Of a DNA stretch of 64,000 nucleotides, positions 16,197 through 24,304 are shown piece after piece. The DNA lies in assembly GCA_016219875.1 (NCBI GenBank), contig JACRJZ010000145.1:1-64000 (forward strand), read 5' to 3'. The notes under the pieces were generated by a model, which was given only the letters and a program-made list of their open reading frames with translations, made no database searches and was not told where the DNA came from. Position numbers and translations under genes: made by a program. The DNA comes from Verrucomicrobiota bacterium (lineage in GTDB: Bacteria > Verrucomicrobiota > Verrucomicrobiia > Limisphaerales > JACRJZ01). Numbering within the stretch: the stretch's first letter is position 1; each line of letters begins with the position of its first letter.

Positions 16197-16729
16197 AGCC
16201 CCGCCCGGACTTCCATCCGCTCCAAGCCCAGGAAATCGCCCGCGCTTTCCGCGAGCACGGTGTGGACTATCTGTTCATCGGCAAGAGTGGTGCGATCCTG
16301 CTCGGCTATCCGGGCACGACCCAGGACGTGGATTTGTTTCCGGCACGCTCCGCGGAAAACGGACGGCACATGGTCGCGGCGTTGAGAAGCATCGGCTTCG
16401 AGATCGAACCTGAACTGGAGCGGGAGATCGTTGCCGGCAAGGACTTCGTGCAAATCAAGACCGGCCCGTTCGACGTGGACCTAGTCTTCGCGCCGGACGG
16501 GATCGCCAGTTTTGAAGAGGCTAAGGCGCGCCGGGTGACGGAGGGCGTTTTCCCGGTGGCCAATCTGCGCGACATTTTGGCGAGCAAGCGGGCGAGCGGT
16601 CGCCAAAAGGACCTGGTGGATTTGGCGTTGCTGGAGGAGTTTCGGAGCGAATACGAGAAGCGGCACACCCCGCCCTTGCGCTCGGCCGCAGACCTCGCGG
16701 CCCAATCCCCTCGGTCGGGAAACCGATAA
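16193..16729 (+). CDS. nucleotidyltransferase-fold protein (DUF6036/AbiEii-like)
   Basis: A 178-residue protein with the minimal nucleotidyltransferase layout: helix AFREHGVDYLFIGKSGAILL, then GYPGTTQDVDLFPA, in which the two Asp residues of TQDVDLF form the usual metal pair, and a later strand PFDVDLVFAPDG with the third acidic position. The C-terminus has the LASKRASGRQKDLVDLALLEE helix often seen in this family, with Lys and Arg around a KDLxDL motif. It starts inside the stop codon of the upstream 71-residue gene. Related proteins are toxins or antitoxins of abortive-infection or TA systems; a role here is not proven. Confidence 0.75.
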   Translation: MKPRPDFHPLQAQEIARAFREHGVDYLFIGKSGAILLGYPGTTQDVDLFPARSAENGRHMVAALRSIGFEIEPELEREIVAGKDFVQIKTGPFDVDLVFAPDGIASFEEAKARRVTEGVFPVANLRDILASKRASGRQKDLVDLALLEEFRSEYEKRHTPPLRSAADLAAQSPRSGNR

Positions 16730-16781
16730 TCCCGCCCGGACTCTTACCGGAGGCGGAGTCAGGTTCATGCGGGATGGTTCC

Positions 16782-19568
16782 TCACTCATCATCCTCGACC
16801 GCAGTCACGGCCCATTCAGGGTACGGCACGTCCGGCCCTTTCATGGCGCGCCAAAGAATGCGGTTGAGCACGTCTTCAGGACAACGATCCGGCTCGTCCA
16901 GCGGCAGGCGCTCGGAGAGAAGCGCGTCCTGGCGCAAAATCCGGTTGGCGACTTTCTTCGCTTCAGGATTGATCGCGTCCAACGGCACGTGGTTCGTGAC
17001 ACTGAGAAAAGGCGTGAGGTCCGGCGTGTCGTTGAAGCAATCCGTCATGGGACTGGCCACTGCGTCCAACTGGTTCATGGGCGGCAAACCGAGGATCAAC
17101 TCCATCGTGCGCATCAGACTGGTTTGGTTGTACTGGGTGCTGACGGTCTGCCGGCGTTTGGTGTACGGGCTGACGACGTAGCAGGTCGTCCGGTAGCCGC
17201 TCACGTGGTCCCAGCCGGCTTGCGGATCGTCCTCAATCGCGAACAGGCACGTCTGCGGCCAGAACTTGCTGTGCGTCACGGCTTCGACCACCTGGCCAAA
17301 AGCCAGGTCGTTGTCCGCGACTTGCGCGCCCGGCTTGGGATAACGCCCGCGCGTGCCGCCCGTATGGTCGTTCGGCAAGAAGAGCATCACGAGATTCGGG
17401 AACGCGCCATTCGTCTCGAATTGACGAAGTTCCTTGATGAACGCCGCCGCGCGCATGACATCGGGCACGTGCAGGTCCCAGCCGACCGTGTTCGTGGGAC
17501 TGTACGGGCGGAGCGTCTCGATGCCGGGGCGGCACTTGAGCCGGGTCTGGTTGGTGCCGGTCACGTAGTCGTTCCAATAGTCCTTCCAAGCGATGCGTCC
17601 CCGCCGCCCACGATCCTTCCAGCCGGCTTCGGAGATCATCCACTCGCCGTAGTTGCGGAAGGTCTTCCCGTGCGCCAGCGCGTTGTCCCAAATGAAGCCC
17701 GACGAGGCCCACGCCAGCGCGTCGATGCCGTCCTCGACTTTCGCTCCGGGGTAGCTGCGGGGGAAGTCCGAGGTGAGTTGGCGCTCCACGTATTCGTTGG
17801 CGATGGCGCTGTCGGTCCATTGGTGGCCGTCCGCGCTCTGGACGCCGGCGCAGTAAGTGTTGTCGAGCAGGACGAACTCGCGCGCCATCTTGTGCTGGTT
17901 GGGCGTGTACTTCTCACCAAAGGTGCAGAGGTTGGTGTCGCCGTTGCCTTCCGGCATGTCGCCGAGAATTTGGTCGTAGGTGCGGTTCTCCTTGATGACG
18001 TAGATGACGTGCTTGAAGACGCTGGGTTCGCCGACCCGCTCCGGCACGGGCCGCGGCGGCTGACCGGCACGGGGCGGCAGCTTCGCCTCGGCCAGCATGG
18101 GATAGCGCATGTTCCGCAGGGCCAACTCCGTCATCATGGCCAGTTCCCTGGTGGACGGCTGCGGCACCAAGGACACCGTGCCGAAATAGTTCTTCGAGCT
18201 GATCTTCACTTTGTCGCCGGGATTGAACACCCGCATTGCGCCCAGGCCCTTGATGTTGGCAACGCAGATGGTCTTCCGAACCGGGCTGAAGGCAACACCC
18301 CCAGGGAACCAGCCGACTGGAATCAGCCCGAGCACGCGCGATTCCTTGTCGGCCGGATCGAACTGGACGACGGCCACGGCGTTCTGAGTGCCGTTGCCGA
18401 CGAAGAGCCGCTTGCCGCTGCGGTCGAAGGCCAGCGCGTTCGGCTGCGCGCCGAAAAGGTCAGCGGGCGTCTGGCGCGCCCAGATTTTCTCCACCACTTC
18501 GTCAGTGCGCGCGTCGATCACGCTCAGGGTGTCACTGCCGGTGTTCGCCACCACGACGTATTTCTTGTCCGGCGAAACGGCCAGCGCCGAGGCGTGCAGG
18601 CCCACGAGGATTTCCGTCTTCACCGCGCCGGTGGTCAGATCGACGACCGTGACCGAGCCTTCGCTGGCCAGATGCCGCACGGGATCGACCCGCACCGTCA
18701 TGCCTTTGCCCGCGGGAGCTTTGAGGTCGTTGGTTCCGGGACGACGCCCGCCCAGGTTGCTGACATAGACCTTGCCCGCCGCGAGCGCCACGTCGTACGG
18801 GGCCACGCCCGCGTCCCATGTGCGGAGCGTCGTGCCGGTGTCGGTGTCGAACTCATGCAGCTTGTTGCCGAGGTTGCCCGCGACGTACAGCCGCCGGCCG
18901 GTGCTGGACACCGCCAGACCGGCGGGGATTTCGCGCCGTTGCTTGGGCGCCTTCGCGTCCGGCACGGTCCAGGTCGCGAAGTTGGTCACGCTGCGTTTCT
19001 TGTCGAGGCCGAACACGCGGATGAACCCGCCGACCGACGAGACGTAGATGCGCTGGCCATCGGGGGAAAACGTGAGGCCCGTGAGGCTCAGGTTCCAGCG
19101 GCTGGTGTTCGTGCTGCTGGCCGTGGCGTTGGTGGTGCCGCTGGATGAAGTCTCAGGCTGGATCTCAGGGGACGTGGCGTCATCGGTCGTGGAGTCGGTG
19201 GCGTCCGCCTTCGTTTCAGTTTTTACTTCGACCTTGTTGGTGGAGAGCCGGACCTGCTGCAGAATCTGGCCGGAGGCGACGTCGATCAAGACCAGGAAGT
19301 TGGTCTTGCCGGACGTGGCCAGGAGTTTGCCGTCGGGGCTGAGGGCAAGTGCCTGCGGACGCATTCCCAGCAATTCCACCTGCCGGCCCGCGGGCGTGAG
19401 GGCTTGACCGGTGGGCGTGAGATAACGATTCACACCCACCCGCCCAATGGTTTCGGTCGTGGCGCGGAGAAGAGGCGGCTCTTTCGCGGCCAGCGGTGCG
19501 GCGGCTTGAAAGACCAAGAAGCCAACACCGAAGGCGGCCATCGAGCGGCAAATGCAGCAGTGCTTCAT
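16782..19568 (-). CDS. YVTN beta-propeller / phosphoesterase (alkaline phosphatase superfamily) fusion
   Basis: A 928-residue exported protein with signal peptide (MAAFGVGFLVFQAAAPLAAK). Residues 65-450 are YVTN-type propeller blades (MRPQALALSPDGKLLATSG, LTGLTFSPDGQRIYVSSVGG, AVSPDKKYVVVANTGSDTLSVID, AFDRSGKRLFVGNG). A Thr/Ser/Glu-rich low-complexity linker interrupts the first blades (about 120-150). From residue 520 the phosphoesterase domain begins (HVIYVIKENRTYDQILGDMPEGNGD), with metal ligands in the ENRTYDQ motif, DNTYCAGVQSADGHQW, and later LPNDHTGGTRG and IEDDPQAGWDHVSGYRTTCYVVSPY. This two-domain architecture is common in Verrucomicrobiota, Acidobacteriota and Planctomycetota. Substrate unknown; phosphate ester cleavage in the periplasm is likely. 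Confidence 0.88.
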   Translation of the reverse strand: MKHCCICRSMAAFGVGFLVFQAAAPLAAKEPPLLRATTETIGRVGVNRYLTPTGQALTPAGRQVELLGMRPQALALSPDGKLLATSGKTNFLVLIDVASGQILQQVRLSTNKVEVKTETKADATDSTTDDATSPEIQPETSSSGTTNATASSTNTSRWNLSLTGLTFSPDGQRIYVSSVGGFIRVFGLDKKRSVTNFATWTVPDAKAPKQRREIPAGLAVSSTGRRLYVAGNLGNKLHEFDTDTGTTLRTWDAGVAPYDVALAAGKVYVSNLGGRRPGTNDLKAPAGKGMTVRVDPVRHLASEGSVTVVDLTTGAVKTEILVGLHASALAVSPDKKYVVVANTGSDTLSVIDARTDEVVEKIWARQTPADLFGAQPNALAFDRSGKRLFVGNGTQNAVAVVQFDPADKESRVLGLIPVGWFPGGVAFSPVRKTICVANIKGLGAMRVFNPGDKVKISSKNYFGTVSLVPQPSTRELAMMTELALRNMRYPMLAEAKLPPRAGQPPRPVPERVGEPSVFKHVIYVIKENRTYDQILGDMPEGNGDTNLCTFGEKYTPNQHKMAREFVLLDNTYCAGVQSADGHQWTDSAIANEYVERQLTSDFPRSYPGAKVEDGIDALAWASSGFIWDNALAHGKTFRNYGEWMISEAGWKDRGRRGRIAWKDYWNDYVTGTNQTRLKCRPGIETLRPYSPTNTVGWDLHVPDVMRAAAFIKELRQFETNGAFPNLVMLFLPNDHTGGTRGRYPKPGAQVADNDLAFGQVVEAVTHSKFWPQTCLFAIEDDPQAGWDHVSGYRTTCYVVSPYTKRRQTVSTQYNQTSLMRTMELILGLPPMNQLDAVASPMTDCFNDTPDLTPFLSVTNHVPLDAINPEAKKVANRILRQDALLSERLPLDEPDRCPEDVLNRILWRAMKGPDVPYPEWAVTAVEDDE

Positions 19569-19652
19569 GGCGCGCAGACTAACGATGCCGGCGAGGCGGA
19601 GTCAATGGCCGGCCCCAGCGGCAGTTCCCTCGAACTCTCTCGAACTCCTGTC

Positions 19653-19681
19653 TTGATCGTGCCGCCTGTCAAGTCTAGTTT
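19653..19681 (+). promoter_or_regulatory. possible sigma-70 promoter of the antitoxin gene
   Basis: TTGATC (19653-19658) and TAGTTT (19676-19681) with a 17-base spacer, 15 bases before the antitoxin ATG. Two mismatches from consensus in each box; weak support. Confidence 0.25.
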
Positions 19682-19695
19682 CGCCTCCGAACGTT

Positions 19696-19932
19696 ATGAG
19701 CGCCCTGTTGGAACAAGTCGAACGCGAGGCCCTGCGCCTGCCCGGCGAGGAGCGGGCCGAATTGGCGGAGAAATTGTGGGAAAGCCTGGAAACGGCCGAG
19801 CCTTTGTCCGAGACGTGGACGGCCGAAATCAAGCGGCGCCGAGAGGAAGTCCGGGAACGCCGCGTGAAAACGGTTCCAGGGGCCAAGGTATCGCGCAAAG
19901 CATGGGAACTGGCCCAGCAAGCCAGCCGGTAG
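19696..19932 (+). CDS. addiction-module antitoxin (CHP02574/RelB-like)
   Basis: A 78-residue protein of the small addiction-module antitoxin family: an N-terminal helix pair ALLEQVEREALRLPGEERAELAEKLWESLE, followed by a basic helix AEIKRRREEVRERRVKTVPGAKV that in relatives wraps the toxin. The family name rests on the characteristic xxLxxxERaxLAekLxeSL pattern. The downstream partner at 19934 is truncated, so this may be an orphan or decaying antitoxin. Confidence 0.8.
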   Translation: MSALLEQVEREALRLPGEERAELAEKLWESLETAEPLSETWTAEIKRRREEVRERRVKTVPGAKVSRKAWELAQQASR

Positions 19933-19933
19933 C

Positions 19934-20098
19934 GTGCTGGACTACGAGTACCATCCGGAAGCAGAAGCTGAGTACCTGGCGGAGGTAGCCTATTACAGCC
20001 AGATCAGCGGGGAACTAGGGTTGCGCTTCGTGACGGAGGTGGAAGCGGCCATCCTGCGCGCGAGGCAGTTTCCGTTGGAGAAAGAGCGGCGGCCCTGA
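19934..20098 (+). pseudogene. truncated RelE/ParE-type toxin
   Basis: Starting at GTG 19934, one base after the antitoxin stop, the frame reads LDYEYHPEAEAEYLAEVAYY, then LRFVTEVEAAILRARQFP, and stops after 54 residues. This is the N-terminal half of a ParE/RelE-superfamily toxin, which is normally 90-100 residues. The C-terminal beta-strands with the Arg/His catalytic or contact residues (the RRxLLxRFPYxVLY and HxxRxPxYW regions) are missing. The next 40 bases in all forward frames do not restore them, so this looks like a deletion, not a single frameshift. Probably inactive. Confidence 0.7.
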
Positions 20099-20139
20099 AG
20101 TGCCGGGACACTCCCGGCCAAGCCTCACCGATCGCGGCG

Positions 20140-22482
20140 ATGAATCCAAACAACAGAACCGGAATGGCGCGGGAGCAGACCGAGTGGTTCACGCCACTCA
20201 AGTTCGGCGTGCTGCTGGCGGCGCTTCTCTTCGCGGGCTTTCCCCAAGTGCTGCTGGGCACAGAGTCGTTCTTCTTCCGCGACTACGGCGTGCTGGGGTA
20301 TCCGTTCATGCACTACGCCCGGGAGAGTTTCTGGCGGGGTGAACTGCCGTTGTGGAATCCGCTGAGCAACTGCGGCGCGCCGTTTCTGGCGCAATGGGGG
20401 ACGATGGCGCTGTATCCGTTCTCGCTGCTCTACCTCGTGCTGCCGTTGCCGTGGGGGCTGACGGTCTTCTGTTTCGCGCATCTGGTGCTGGCCGGTCTGG
20501 GGATGTTTCATTTGGCCCGGCGGTGGACCGGCAACGGTTTTGCGGCCAGCGTGGCGGGGGTGGCGTTTGTGTTCAGCGGCTTCATGTTTTCCTGCTTCGT
20601 CTGGCCCAATTACCTGGTGGCGCTGGGCTGGATGCCGTGGCTCGTGGCCTCGACGGAACGAGCGTGGCGCGAAGGCCGGGGAGCCGTGGTGGTGGCGGCT
20701 CTGGTGGCCACGCTGCAAATGCTGTCCGGCGTGCCGGAAATCGTGCTGCTGACGTGGGGCGTGGTGGGAGCGATGTGGGTGGGCGATTGCAGAACGCAGA
20801 ATGCAGAATGCGGAATGAAATCAGAGCCTCATCGCGGCGGCGGCCACGGACTTGGAAGTGCTTCAAGAGTCAAGATGGCGGTCCGAGTGGCGGCGGTGGT
20901 GGCGATCACGGCGGGACTGGCCGCCGCCCAGTTGTTGCCGTTCTTCGATCTGCTGTCGCACTCGCAACGCGAGCACGGAGCGGTGACCGCCAAGTGGGCG
21001 ATGCCGGTTTGGGGCTGGGCCAATTTGCTGGTGCCGCTGTTTCACTGCTTCGAGACGCCGCAGGGGCAGTTCTTCCAGTACGGACAGGAATTCCTGGCGT
21101 CGTACTACCTCGGCGCAGGCGTGCTCGTGCTCGCGGTGTGGGCGGTCTGGCGCGGGCGCGAATGGCGCGTGTGGGTGCTGGGCGGGCTGGCGGTGGTGAG
21201 TCTCGTGTTGGCGCTGGGAGAGCAGACGATTCTTTACGCCGTGTTCAAGCGGCTGTTTCCGGTCGTAGGCTTGGCACGGTATCCGGTGAAGTTTGTGGCG
21301 CTGGCGGCGTTCGTGGTGCCACTGCTGGCAGGCATGGCCGTGGCGCGATGGCAAGGGAACTCAGCGGCTGGCAATGGAAGGCGTTCGCTCCTGGTGATCG
21401 GGGCCGCCGCGCTCGTGGTGATGGGAGCCTTGGCGTGGCTCGCGCGCGCGCATCCATTCAAGTATGACCAGCCCAACGTGACGGCGGTGAACGCGCTCTG
21501 GCGGGCGGGGTTCGCCGGAGCGCTGGTGATTTTGCTGTGGCTGACGACGCGGCGAGACGGCCTGGGCGGACGACTTGGAAAAGCGACGGGCCTTGGCTTG
21601 CTTGTCGTCGTGGCACTCGATGCCGCGACTCATTCGCCGCGACAGAATCCGACGCTGCCGGCCAACGTGTTTCAGCCGGCGCTGTGGGAACGGGCGTTTG
21701 AAACCAAGCCGCCGCGCTTTGGAGAGTCGCGGCTGATGATCAGTCCGGAGGCGGAGGGTGCGCTGTTGCGCAGCAGTGTGAAGGAGGCGGAGAAGAACTT
21801 CATGGGCAAGCGGCTGGCCGAGTGGTCCAACCTCAACGTGCTGGACGGTCTTCCCAAGGTGAACGGCGCTTCGACGTTGCAGTTGCGCGAGCAGATGCAG
21901 GTGCAGTCGATGCTCTACGCGCTCACGAACCGGCGGCCGGAAGGGCTGCTGGATTTCCTGGGCGTGTCGCAGATCAGCGCGCCTGGCCAAGTGGTGGAGT
22001 GGGCGGCGCGGACGAATTTTCTCCCGCTCGTGACGGCTGGCCAGCGGCCGGTCTTTGTGGAAGGCACAAACGCGCTGCCAGGCCTGTTCGCGGAAGAGTT
22101 CAATCCACGCGAAGTGGTTTTCCTGCCGCGCGAAATTGAGCCGCAAGTCACGGCGCGCGGCGGCGTGCGGGCAACGGTGGTTTCCTCGAACATCTCTTCG
22201 CAGCGGCTGGAATTTGTGGTGGAGGCCGACGCGCCGAGCCTCGTAGTGATTGCGCAGGCGCACTATCATCCTTGGGAAGCGACGGTCGAAGGCAGGCCTG
22301 TACCGGTGTGGCGGGCGAACCACGCGTTTCAGGCCTTGGAAGTGCCGGCGGGCCAGAGCCATGTGGAACTAGTGTATCGGGACCGGAGTTTGCGGGCTGG
22401 CGGTGCAGTGTCGGCGGCGGTGCTGCTGGGATGCGCGTTGCTCTGGCTGCGGCAGCGGCGAGGGGCGACTGGGATTCAGTAA
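20140..22482 (+). CDS. YfhO-like polytopic membrane protein
   Basis: A 780-residue integral membrane protein with about 10-12 hydrophobic segments (FGVLLAALLFAGFPQVLL, LGMFHLARRWTGNGFAASVA and others) and a large extracytoplasmic C-terminal domain before a last membrane helix (AVSAAVLLGCALLWL). The sequence RDYGVLGYPFMHYARESFWRGELPLWNP, with the LWNP and GxPFLAQ motifs, is typical of YfhO/GT-C-like putative glycosyltransferases of the envelope. The first loop has a catalytic-type Asp in FFFRDYG. An odd hydrophilic stretch (DCRTQNAECGMKSEPHRGGG, about residues 217-236) is encoded by a heptamer repeat at 20788-20818 and interrupts the membrane region. Lipid-linked sugar transfer is inference. 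Confidence 0.75.
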   Translation: MNPNNRTGMAREQTEWFTPLKFGVLLAALLFAGFPQVLLGTESFFFRDYGVLGYPFMHYARESFWRGELPLWNPLSNCGAPFLAQWGTMALYPFSLLYLVLPLPWGLTVFCFAHLVLAGLGMFHLARRWTGNGFAASVAGVAFVFSGFMFSCFVWPNYLVALGWMPWLVASTERAWREGRGAVVVAALVATLQMLSGVPEIVLLTWGVVGAMWVGDCRTQNAECGMKSEPHRGGGHGLGSASRVKMAVRVAAVVAITAGLAAAQLLPFFDLLSHSQREHGAVTAKWAMPVWGWANLLVPLFHCFETPQGQFFQYGQEFLASYYLGAGVLVLAVWAVWRGREWRVWVLGGLAVVSLVLALGEQTILYAVFKRLFPVVGLARYPVKFVALAAFVVPLLAGMAVARWQGNSAAGNGRRSLLVIGAAALVVMGALAWLARAHPFKYDQPNVTAVNALWRAGFAGALVILLWLTTRRDGLGGRLGKATGLGLLVVVALDAATHSPRQNPTLPANVFQPALWERAFETKPPRFGESRLMISPEAEGALLRSSVKEAEKNFMGKRLAEWSNLNVLDGLPKVNGASTLQLREQMQVQSMLYALTNRRPEGLLDFLGVSQISAPGQVVEWAARTNFLPLVTAGQRPVFVEGTNALPGLFAEEFNPREVVFLPREIEPQVTARGGVRATVVSSNISSQRLEFVVEADAPSLVVIAQAHYHPWEATVEGRPVPVWRANHAFQALEVPAGQSHVELVYRDRSLRAGGAVSAAVLLGCALLWLRQRRGATGIQ
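20788..20818. repeat. heptamer tandem repeat inside the YfhO-like gene
   Basis: Units AGAACGC, AGAATGC, AGAATGC, GGAATGA in direct tandem. Encodes the hydrophilic interruption in the protein and is not typical coding composition. Confidence 0.65.
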
Positions 22483-22489
22483 GGAATTC

Positions 22490-22525
22490 AAAAACCCAGC
22501 CGACTGTCCGCCCAGACTGGCTGGA
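22490..22525 (-). terminator. intrinsic terminator after the DUF4190-pilin gene
   Basis: Read on the minus strand: CCAGCC and GGCTGG enclose a small GTC/GAC hairpin, followed by GTTTTT. It lies in the 46-base gap between two convergent genes. Confidence 0.65.
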
Positions 22526-22528
22526 GGG

Positions 22529-23059
22529 TCAGTAGGCGTGCCCCGGCACAGAGCAGGTGGGTTTCTTGGAGACTGGGTTCAGGCTGTAGGTACCCCCGGC
22601 CGGGCAGCGCGGTTTATCTCTAATGTAGCTGTCTGCGCCGAAGAGATCGCTGTCGGTTGGAACATCAGCAGGCCCTTTGTTGTGCTCCAACGCCCAAGTG
22701 GCCTTGGCTCCTGCGATCAGGCGCAGGTTGACGGTACAGGAGCCATGCTGAGCAGTGTGGCGCGCTCTGGTGAAATTGGGCATCGCGACGGCCGAGAGCA
22801 GCAGCAGGATGATCAAGCTCAGGCCGATGGCGAAGTAGCCGGTGATCAAGCCGGTGATTGCCAAGCCGTCTCCTGATGCCGCGCCGCCCGCTCGGCGGAT
22901 GCGGGAGCGGGCCATGTGCGCGCAAATGACCGCTGGGATGCCGGTAAGCCCGCAGAGGACGAGGCCCAGAATGCCGAGGACGAGGCTGGCCACGGCAAGC
23001 TGGCTGCGCCGTGGCAACGGGGGCAGTGGCGGAGGCGGGAAACTCGGGACGCTGTTCAT
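22529..23059 (-). CDS. DUF4190-like membrane domain fused to a pilin-type C-terminal domain
   Basis: A 176-residue chimera. Residues 1-18 are Pro-rich (PPPPLPPLPRRS). Residues 19-95 form the two-helix DUF4190-type unit (LAVASLVLGILGLVLCGLTG, HMARSRIRRAG, then GLITGYFAIGLSLIILLLL). The second helix runs straight into the second half of a pilin N-terminal helix (LSAVAMPNFTRARHTAQ), followed by the same C-terminal region as the four prepilins next door: IAGAKATWALEHNK, DLFGADSYIRDKP, CPAGGTYSL, KPTC, GHAY. The GFTLVE prepilin-peptidase site is absent, so it cannot be matured like a pilin; it probably stays membrane-anchored. It has no structured leader or sigma-54 element like those of the neighbouring pilin genes. 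A role as anchor or regulator of the pilin-like proteins is inference. Confidence 0.75.
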   Translation of the reverse strand: MNSVPSFPPPPLPPLPRRSQLAVASLVLGILGLVLCGLTGIPAVICAHMARSRIRRAGGAASGDGLAITGLITGYFAIGLSLIILLLLSAVAMPNFTRARHTAQHGSCTVNLRLIAGAKATWALEHNKGPADVPTDSDLFGADSYIRDKPRCPAGGTYSLNPVSKKPTCSVPGHAY

Positions 23060-23222
23060 GGCTCGCTCAACGGTTCATCGGCGACACCGGCGAAAGTATC
23101 GGCCAGGCGGGGCGCGAGCAAGGGCTTTCACGGCCCGCCGTCGTTTCAGCCCAGGACTCGAAGCCGCCCCAGGGTAGTCCAGCGAATCTGAAGCCAATGG
23201 CGCAACCCCGTCAGGCGATTTC

Positions 23223-23310
23223 AAAACTCCGTAGCAGCCGACGTGAGGCTCAAACTTCAAGGGAATCAGAGCCTCCTCACGTCGGCTGCTACAGTGTTGA
23301 AAGAGGCTCC
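23223..23310. repeat. GTAGCAGCCGACG-type hairpin repeat
   Basis: Arms GTAGCAGCCGACGTGAGG and CCTCACGTCGGCTGCTAC with an inner AGGCTC/GAGCC pairing. Same family at 38073-38158 (inside a gene), 41520-41600, 55103-55205 and 61681-61752. The rest of the gap 23060-23222 shows nothing recognisable. Confidence 0.8.
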
Positions 23311-23319
23311 TTGAGCGGC

Positions 23320-23357
23320 AAAAAAAGCGGCTTGAGAGTCGTGCTCCCAAGCCGCGC
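23320..23357 (-). terminator. intrinsic terminator of the first prepilin gene
   Basis: On the minus strand GCGGCTTGGGAGC pairs with CTCTCAAGCCGC and is followed by seven T residues. Confidence 0.8.
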
Positions 23358-23372
23358 AGGATTCGTTGCTTT

Positions 23373-23717
23373 TCAGTAAGTGTGGTCCGTCACCGAGCAG
23401 GTCGGCTTGCTGGCCACGTCCCCCATCGTATAGGTGCCGTTGGCCGGGCATCCGGGTTTGTCCCGGATGTACTTGTCGGCGCCGAAGATGTCGCCGTCCC
23501 CGGGGGTATCCGTGTTGCCCTTCTTCTGTTCCAAGGCCCAAGTGGCCTTGGCGCCTTCGATGGCCCGCAGGTTCATCACACAGGCCGCCTTTTGACTGGC
23601 CGAACGGGCTTTCACGAAGTTGGGAATCGCGACGGCGGCCAGCAGTCCGATGATGGCCACGACGATCATGATTTCCACGAGCGTGAATCCCGCCCGGCGT
23701 TGTTTGTTTCTCTGCAT
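23373..23717 (-). CDS. type IV prepilin-like protein, copy D
   Basis: A 114-residue prepilin. The class III leader MQRNKQRRAG is followed by FTLVEIMIVVAIIGLLAAVA, so prepilin peptidase should cut between Gly10 and Phe11, with the conserved Glu at +5. The short globular part contains three Cys (about residues 42, 88 and 105) and the block GAKATWALE, IFGADKYIRDKPGCPANGTY, KPTCSV shared with the other copies. Much shorter than classical PilA, closer to pseudopilins or small major pilins. The start was set so that all four paralogues begin alike. Its leader keeps the pseudoknot fold, but its upstream sigma-54 element is degraded, so expression may differ from that of copies A-C. Confidence 0.88.
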   Translation of the reverse strand: MQRNKQRRAGFTLVEIMIVVAIIGLLAAVAIPNFVKARSASQKAACVMNLRAIEGAKATWALEQKKGNTDTPGDGDIFGADKYIRDKPGCPANGTYTMGDVASKPTCSVTDHTY

Positions 23718-23734
23718 TGCTTGCCTTTCTGTCA

Positions 23735-23806
23735 CGCGGCGTGAACGAGACGGAGGCGGTTTATGATGATGACATGTCGTTCACAGATTGCCTCGCGCCA
23801 ACCGCG
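23735..23806 (-). promoter_or_regulatory. structured leader RNA D (pseudoknot candidate)
   Basis: Minus-strand 5' leader. P1 CGCGG/CCGCG; P2 GGCG-c-GAGGC with GCCTCCGTC (one G-U); P3 GTGAACG with CGTTCAC. P2 and P3 interleave as a pseudoknot inside P1. The conserved AATC joins P2 to P3. The Shine-Dalgarno region AGAAAGG follows P1 directly. At the position of the sigma-54 element in the other copies (23818-23834) the -24 GG remains but the -12 GC is lost. Confidence 0.6.
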
Positions 23807-23885
23807 TTGGGCTGAACATAGACTGTTCGCCCATGAAAACAACGGGAATCTCGGAAAGTTGCGGGAAGCGGCGGCCAGGCCGGAA

Positions 23886-23921
23886 AAGCAAAAAGGCTTG
23901 AGGGGGCGCCTCAAGCCTCTG
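23886..23921 (-). terminator. intrinsic terminator of prepilin copy C
   Basis: Minus strand: AGAGGCTTGAGGC pairs with CCTCAAGCCTTTTT and runs into TTTTTGCTTTT. Confidence 0.8.
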
Positions 23922-23938
23922 AAGGGACGACGGTCGGC

Positions 23939-24283
23939 TTAGTAAGTGTGCTCGGTAATGGTGCAGGTGGGCTTCGAGTCCACCGCGTTGATGGCGTAGG
24001 TGCCGGCGGCCGGGCAGGAGGGCTGGTCGCGGATGTATTTGTCGGTACCGTAGAGGTCGGTGGTGGCTGGAGTGTCTGAACTCGTCTTCTTGTTCTCCAG
24101 CGCCCAGGTGGCCTTGGCGCCATCGATCTGTTTCAGGTTGGCGACGCATGCGCTCTTCTGCGAGGCCTGGCGGGCCTTGACGAAGTTCGGAATGGCGATC
24201 GCGGCGAGTAAACCAATGATCGCGACGACGATCATGATTTCCACCAGGGTGAAGCCTGACTTGCGGGAGGTCTGCATCTTCAT
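23939..24283 (-). CDS. type IV prepilin-like protein, copy C
   Basis: 114 residues: leader MKMQTSRKSG, then FTLVEIMIVVAIIGLLAAIA with Glu at +5 after the predicted Gly10/Phe11 cut. The helix continues NFVKARQASQKSACVANLKQ. The globular part reads DGAKATWALENK, TDLYGTDKYIRDQPSCPAAG, then DSKPTCTITEHTY. Three Cys can form one disulfide-bounded loop near the C-terminus, as in pilins. Close paralogue of copies A and B. Preceded by a structured leader and a sigma-54 element, followed by its own terminator: a single-gene transcription unit. Confidence 0.92.
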   Translation of the reverse strand: MKMQTSRKSGFTLVEIMIVVAIIGLLAAIAIPNFVKARQASQKSACVANLKQIDGAKATWALENKKTSSDTPATTDLYGTDKYIRDQPSCPAAGTYAINAVDSKPTCTITEHTY

Positions 24284-24304
24284 ATTTGTTGCCTATTCTA
24301 TGTT

